The translations under genes were made by a program, and so were the position numbers. The notes beneath the pieces are model-generated. The model had not been told where the DNA came from. It saw only the letters and a program-made list of their open reading frames with translations, and made no database searches. DNA of 64,000 nucleotides, from NCBI RefSeq assembly GCF_900176885.1, contig NZ_LT839648.1, positions 833,049 through 897,048 of the forward strand. Reading direction: 5' to 3'. The stretch is from Oceanobacillus senegalensis (GTDB lineage Bacteria; Bacillota; Bacilli; Bacillales; Amphibacillaceae). Below are positions 61,407 through 64,000 of this stretch, one piece after another (position 1 is the stretch's first letter; each line of letters begins with the position of its first letter).

Positions 61407-61415
61407 AGTAAATAG

Positions 61416-61666
61416 CAATGACCGACTTCTCAGGGGGACGGCTTTAACTCCTAAAACCGATTTTGATATGTTGCGATGTCAGTTCGGAAGGGGGTGAGGC
61501 CTTTGGACGATTCTACCTATCAAGTTCTAAATTTACTTTTTCTGTTTGGAACATTGATAGTAATGATTATGTCCAATAAAGATTAAGAGACCTCCTCTGA
61601 GTTGGCTGCTCGTAATTGGGAGATCCCTATTATGTGAGTCGTCCCCTTGATGGGGATCGGTCATTG
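61416..61666. repeat. Inverted repeats bracketing the toxin gene
   Basis: CAATGACCGA (61416-61425) pairs with TCGGTCATTG (61657-61666), and TCAGGGGGACGGCT (61430-61443) pairs with AGTCGTCCCCTTGA (61637-61650) with one G-U and one mismatch. They would join the 5' end of the mRNA to its 3' part, as in type I toxin mRNAs that are kept untranslated. Confidence 0.7.
61503..61586 (+). CDS. 27-residue membrane toxin-like peptide (type I toxin/holin-like)
   Basis: A tiny protein starting with TTG at 61503: MDDSTYQVLNLLFLFGTLIV, then MIMSNKD. It has one hydrophobic span and a charged end, matching the holin-like toxins and TxpA/BsrG-type peptides of Firmicutes. GGGGGTGAGG at 61490-61499 is a strong binding site 3 nt upstream. 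The mRNA has 5'-3' complementary ends and a terminator, and a facing promoter could make an antisense RNA. Identification as a toxin is inference from these features. Confidence 0.72.
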   Translation: MDDSTYQVLNLLFLFGTLIVMIMSNKD

Positions 61667-61717
61667 TGAAACGTTCCATGTTAAGTCATGGAACGTTTTT
61701 TATTTTATGTCCCTAGC
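61600..61717 (-). ncRNA. Possible antisense antitoxin RNA
   Basis: On the minus strand TGGTATACT at 61732-61724 is an extended -10 element, the same as that of the toxin. The RNA would start near 61717, pass the hairpin at 61669-61706 and be complementary to the 3' part of the toxin mRNA. The 3' end is not defined; the coordinates given are approximate. No experimental evidence is available here. Confidence 0.45.
61669..61706. terminator. Terminator of the toxin transcript
   Basis: AAACGTTCCATG pairs with CATGGAACGTTT around a 6-nt loop, followed by TTTTATTTT on the + strand. On the minus strand only a short T-run follows. Confidence 0.85.
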
Positions 61718-61732
61718 ACCTATAGTATACCA

Positions 61733-62066
61733 TTTTTTAAAAAGTTAAGCTGCTTTTGTATATTTTCATGCTTTATTCTCCATTAAAGCTAATACTTCAT
61801 AATGGTTTGAATTGATTTTTACAAAAAGCTATAGCATATTTCCCTAGCGGTAGTTACAACAATAGAGTTGTGTCCCCATTTACATAGATAAAAATCAAAT
61901 ATGGATTGAATTATCAACCCTAATTCTCGAGTGAAACATAATTGTAATATCTTTATAACAATTATGTTATTTAGAAATGATATACTTCAAAAGCAATAGA
62001 TTTGAAATATTAAAGTTACTAGGTAATATAGCAAAATATAATTTTTTTAAAGGAAGCAGGGAAAAA
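61733..62066. other. Gene-free region upstream of the cell wall protein gene
   Basis: AT-rich, no RNA element recognised. ATTGTAATATCTTTATAACAA near 61940-61963 is loosely similar to a paired WalR site (TGTWAH-N5-TGTWAH), but only one half is good. A c-di-AMP (ydaO) riboswitch was looked for and not found. Confidence 0.3.
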
Positions 62067-63173
62067 ATGCGTTATAAAATGACTATCTTTACCTTTGCTT
62101 TAGCCTTAATAATAGGATTTACATACTTTGACTCTTACGTCTATGCAGATACAAATCAGGATATAAAGCAGATTCAAAATGAGCGTAAGGATATTAAAGG
62201 TAATATAGCGGAAGCAGAGGAAAAAGTATCAAATATATTATCGGAAATAAAATCCTTGAATAACGAGATTAAACAAGTTAATCAAGAATTAATAGAAAAA
62301 CAAGAAGAAATAGATCATACACAGGAAGATATTGATAGATTAATAGAAGAAATCAATGTACTTCAGGATGAAATCAAAGAGTTAGAACAAAGCATTAATG
62401 AACGATATGAAATTTTGAGGGATAGAATCTCATCCTACCAGCATTCTGGTGGTTCGGTTAATTACTTGGAAGTAATTTTTGGATCGGAAAGTTTTAGTGA
62501 TTTTATTAGCCGTGTAACAACTGTTAATAAAATTGTAGAATCAGATGCATCATTAATGGAACAGCTTGAGCGTGATATAGAGAAGGTAGAAAAAAATAAG
62601 GTCGATTCTGTAGAAAAACTTGATTTGCTAAATGCGAAAAAATTAGAGCAAGAAGCGGCAATGAAGGTTATGGAAGAAAAGAAGAGGTTGAATGAACAAA
62701 AGAAAGCCACATTAGAAAGTAAGAAAAAAGAGATTACATCATTGGTGAAAGAATTGAAAACGAAAGATAGCAATTTAGCATCATTAGAAGCAGATATTAA
62801 GGAAAGCTTGAAACCAGACAAGCAACAAGCTAGTCAAACAGTTAAGAAGGTACAAGAAAATTCCAATAAACAGGAGAATAAAGACAAAGAGACGTTTACT
62901 GTTACTGCTACTGCCTATACAGTTAGTAGTGCTGGTGGTTCAGGAATAACATATACTGGAATTAATTTAAGAAAAAATCCAAATGCCAAAGTTATTGCTG
63001 TTGATCCAAGTGTGATACCTTTAGGGTCTGTTGTACATGTAGAAGGATATGGCTATGCTGTAGCAGGTGATATTGGTGGTGCTATTAATGGTAAAAAGAT
63101 TGATGTTTTTGTTCCTAACCAAAAAGCAGCAATGAATTGGGGAGTCCGAACCGTTAAAGTTACTATTCAATAA
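62067..63173 (+). CDS. Coiled-coil/3D-domain cell wall protein
   Basis: A 368-residue secreted protein. A signal peptide (about residues 1-28, ending YVYA) is followed by a long coiled coil (about residues 30-260) like the CwlO/PcsB N-terminal domain, including the SVNYLEVIFGSESFSDFISR segment. The C-terminus is a 3D domain with AVDPSVIPLGSVVHVEGYG and the last DIGGAINGKKIDVF, the lytic transglycosylase-like fold with three conserved aspartates. It should cleave or bind peptidoglycan. The ATG at 62067 (with AGGG upstream) is preferred over an earlier frame without a signal peptide. A terminator follows. Confidence 0.85.
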   Translation: MRYKMTIFTFALALIIGFTYFDSYVYADTNQDIKQIQNERKDIKGNIAEAEEKVSNILSEIKSLNNEIKQVNQELIEKQEEIDHTQEDIDRLIEEINVLQDEIKELEQSINERYEILRDRISSYQHSGGSVNYLEVIFGSESFSDFISRVTTVNKIVESDASLMEQLERDIEKVEKNKVDSVEKLDLLNAKKLEQEAAMKVMEEKKRLNEQKKATLESKKKEITSLVKELKTKDSNLASLEADIKESLKPDKQQASQTVKKVQENSNKQENKDKETFTVTATAYTVSSAGGSGITYTGINLRKNPNAKVIAVDPSVIPLGSVVHVEGYGYAVAGDIGGAINGKKIDVFVPNQKAAMNWGVRTVKVTIQ

Positions 63174-63194
63174 AAGAAAAAGTTTAATAGCAAT

Positions 63195-63254
63195 AAAAAC
63201 TGCACCGTAATTGCTGAATAAATTTTTAGCAATTATAGGTGCAGTTTTTTGTTT
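63195..63254 (+). terminator. Terminator of the 3D-domain protein gene
   Basis: AAAACTGCACC and TAATTGCT pair with AGCAATTA and GGTGCAGTTTTTT, giving a long interrupted stem with T-run. Confidence 0.85.
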
Positions 63255-63345
63255 TATGTTTTTATTTAATATTTGAATGTAGTAAAAAAAGTGATATTGC
63301 TATAGATTTTAGGCGACCATTTCAAAGTTGCCTTTTGGATTCTAA

Positions 63346-63942
63346 TTAATCAATAGCAGATAATTCATCTTCTACCACCCATTTATGATTGGTAACCTTT
63401 TTATCGGTAATTGTTGATACATAATTAATCATATATACCGTTGTTTTATTTATGGAGTTAATGGTTGCTGTTGCACCTCTCATACCCTTCATGTGATCTG
63501 CTTCTAATATTACTTCTTCTCCAATTGAAAAAGGATGCTTGTCGGCTCCTTTTATTTCTTCATGGATAACCCACTTATGGTTGGATATTTTACCTTCACC
63601 AGTTGTGGGAATAAAGGATACGGTATATGCAATCGTGTCGTATGCACCAACAATGGTTGCTTTGGCACCTTCCATACCAGCTTTATGTGCTGTATGTATA
63701 TAAGCTTTACTACCAATTTGGAAAGTTGGATTTGCAGCTACCCTTAACCCCTTAGGAATGATTTCATCCATAACGGAATCGTTTTTTTCCACTTTTATTT
63801 CATTTGAATTTTTAACATTAGTAATATTTACTTCGGATGGTTGACTCGCATTCTCCCTCTCCGTATTACTATTTTCACAAGCCGATACAGTTAAAATAGT
63901 GAAAATAGCTATAAATCCAATAAAGGCATATTTCCAAGACAT
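63346..63942 (-). CDS. ydhK: YdhK-like lipoprotein (two DUF1541 domains)
   Basis: A 198-residue lipoprotein with lipobox LTVSAC at residue 17-22. Two tandem DUF1541 domains follow, each with HxxGMxGAxATI (HKAGMEGAKATIVGA and HMKGMRGATATINSI) and ending SNHKWVIHEE/TNHKWVVEDE. Function unknown; B. subtilis YdhK has the same layout. GGGAGGAG lies before the ATG. It is the last gene in the window and is transcribed toward the 3D-domain gene. Confidence 0.85.
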   Translation of the reverse strand: MSWKYAFIGFIAIFTILTVSACENSNTERENASQPSEVNITNVKNSNEIKVEKNDSVMDEIIPKGLRVAANPTFQIGSKAYIHTAHKAGMEGAKATIVGAYDTIAYTVSFIPTTGEGKISNHKWVIHEEIKGADKHPFSIGEEVILEADHMKGMRGATATINSINKTTVYMINYVSTITDKKVTNHKWVVEDELSAID

Positions 63943-64000
63943 TTATTAAACTCCTCCCATTTTTAGACCTTATTAATACACTGCCCAGTTTTCCGTAAGT

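Noticed and set aside
61733-62066. c-di-AMP (ydaO) riboswitch before the 3D-domain gene
   Set aside because: The conserved core sequences and pseudoknot stems are not present, although such genes often have it in Bacillus.
1-64000. CRISPR arrays, rRNA and tRNA genes, prophage
   Set aside because: No regularly spaced repeats, tRNA-like cloverleaves, rRNA segments or phage structural genes were recognised by reading. A tRNAscan or CRISPR search would settle this.

Overview
The window looks like chromosome of a low-GC, endospore-forming Bacillaceae bacterium, probably of the Oceanobacillus/Virgibacillus type. This rests on the AT-rich DNA, strong AGGAGG-type ribosome binding sites, T-box, PyrR, BirA-type and B12 regulation, several spore proteins, and gene blocks that match B. 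subtilis neighbourhoods (ytqB-ytpB-ytoA, ytfP/ytgP/ytzG, ytlP-ytlQ-ytlR-ytmP-ytzH-trmB, ykoN-P-Q, yojN-yojO). Most genes are recognisable housekeeping or niche genes. The species is an inference; no rRNA or tRNA gene was seen.

Layout. 1-1.4 kb: a complete ISL3-type insertion sequence with imperfect terminal inverted repeats. 1.4-7.6 kb: gamma-carbonic-anhydrase-like protein, tetraprenyl-beta-curcumene synthase (ytpB), a zinc-ribbon membrane protein, ytqB methyltransferase, and leuS behind a leucine T-box. 7.6-12 kb: secreted FG-GAP-like protein, dicarboxylate-type symporter, HI0933-type flavoprotein. 12-18.4 kb: lipid II flippase (murJ/ytgP), rRNA pseudouridine synthase, RNA cyclic phosphodiesterase, a frameshifted ytlQ-like gene, the remains of a ytlR-like lipid kinase, a ytmP-like kinase, ytzH and trmB. 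18.5-22.3 kb: spore coat and SASP-like small proteins, nrnB, and a beta-sandwich protein that may be related to spore appendage subunits. 22.4-28.5 kb: a sugar-nucleotide and glycosyltransferase block (epimerase, GT4, a tandem kinase-like protein, galU, UDP-glucose dehydrogenase) resembling the B. subtilis ytdA-ytcABC/cotS spore-coat polysaccharide region.

28.7-41 kb: DUF421 protein, ykoN/P/Q-like genes, small spore-type proteins, a uracil permease under PyrR attenuation, Sm-like and YppG-like proteins, prfC and a macrodomain protein. 41.2-46.6 kb: NiaR repressor divergent from nadC, with nadC overlapping a TAXI-type TRAP transporter and followed by a GcvH-like protein; this suggests uptake of an NAD precursor, possibly quinolinate. 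46.7-52.4 kb: YojO/YojN VWA-AAA+ pair, BirA-type controlled bioY, cysteine-cluster protein, YwqI-like and DUF3892 proteins. 52.6-60.6 kb: a cobalamin riboswitch controlling a tightly overlapping late-cobalamin operon (cbiB, cobD, cobU, cobQ, cobS, phosphatase, a second CobU-like gene) and cblT-cblS for alpha-ribazole salvage. 60.9-64 kb: DUF378 protein, a probable type I toxin-antitoxin locus encoding a 27-residue membrane peptide, a coiled-coil/3D-domain cell wall protein and a YdhK lipoprotein.

Four copies of an intergenic repeat (starting near TTTATCGCAGGTTAAGGGGC) occur near the two ends of the window, and further hairpin-type intergenic repeats are scattered between. The observations most worth a second look are the nadC-TRAP operon, the type I toxin-antitoxin locus, the tandem kinase-like protein in the spore polysaccharide block, and the pair of complementary CobU-like proteins.
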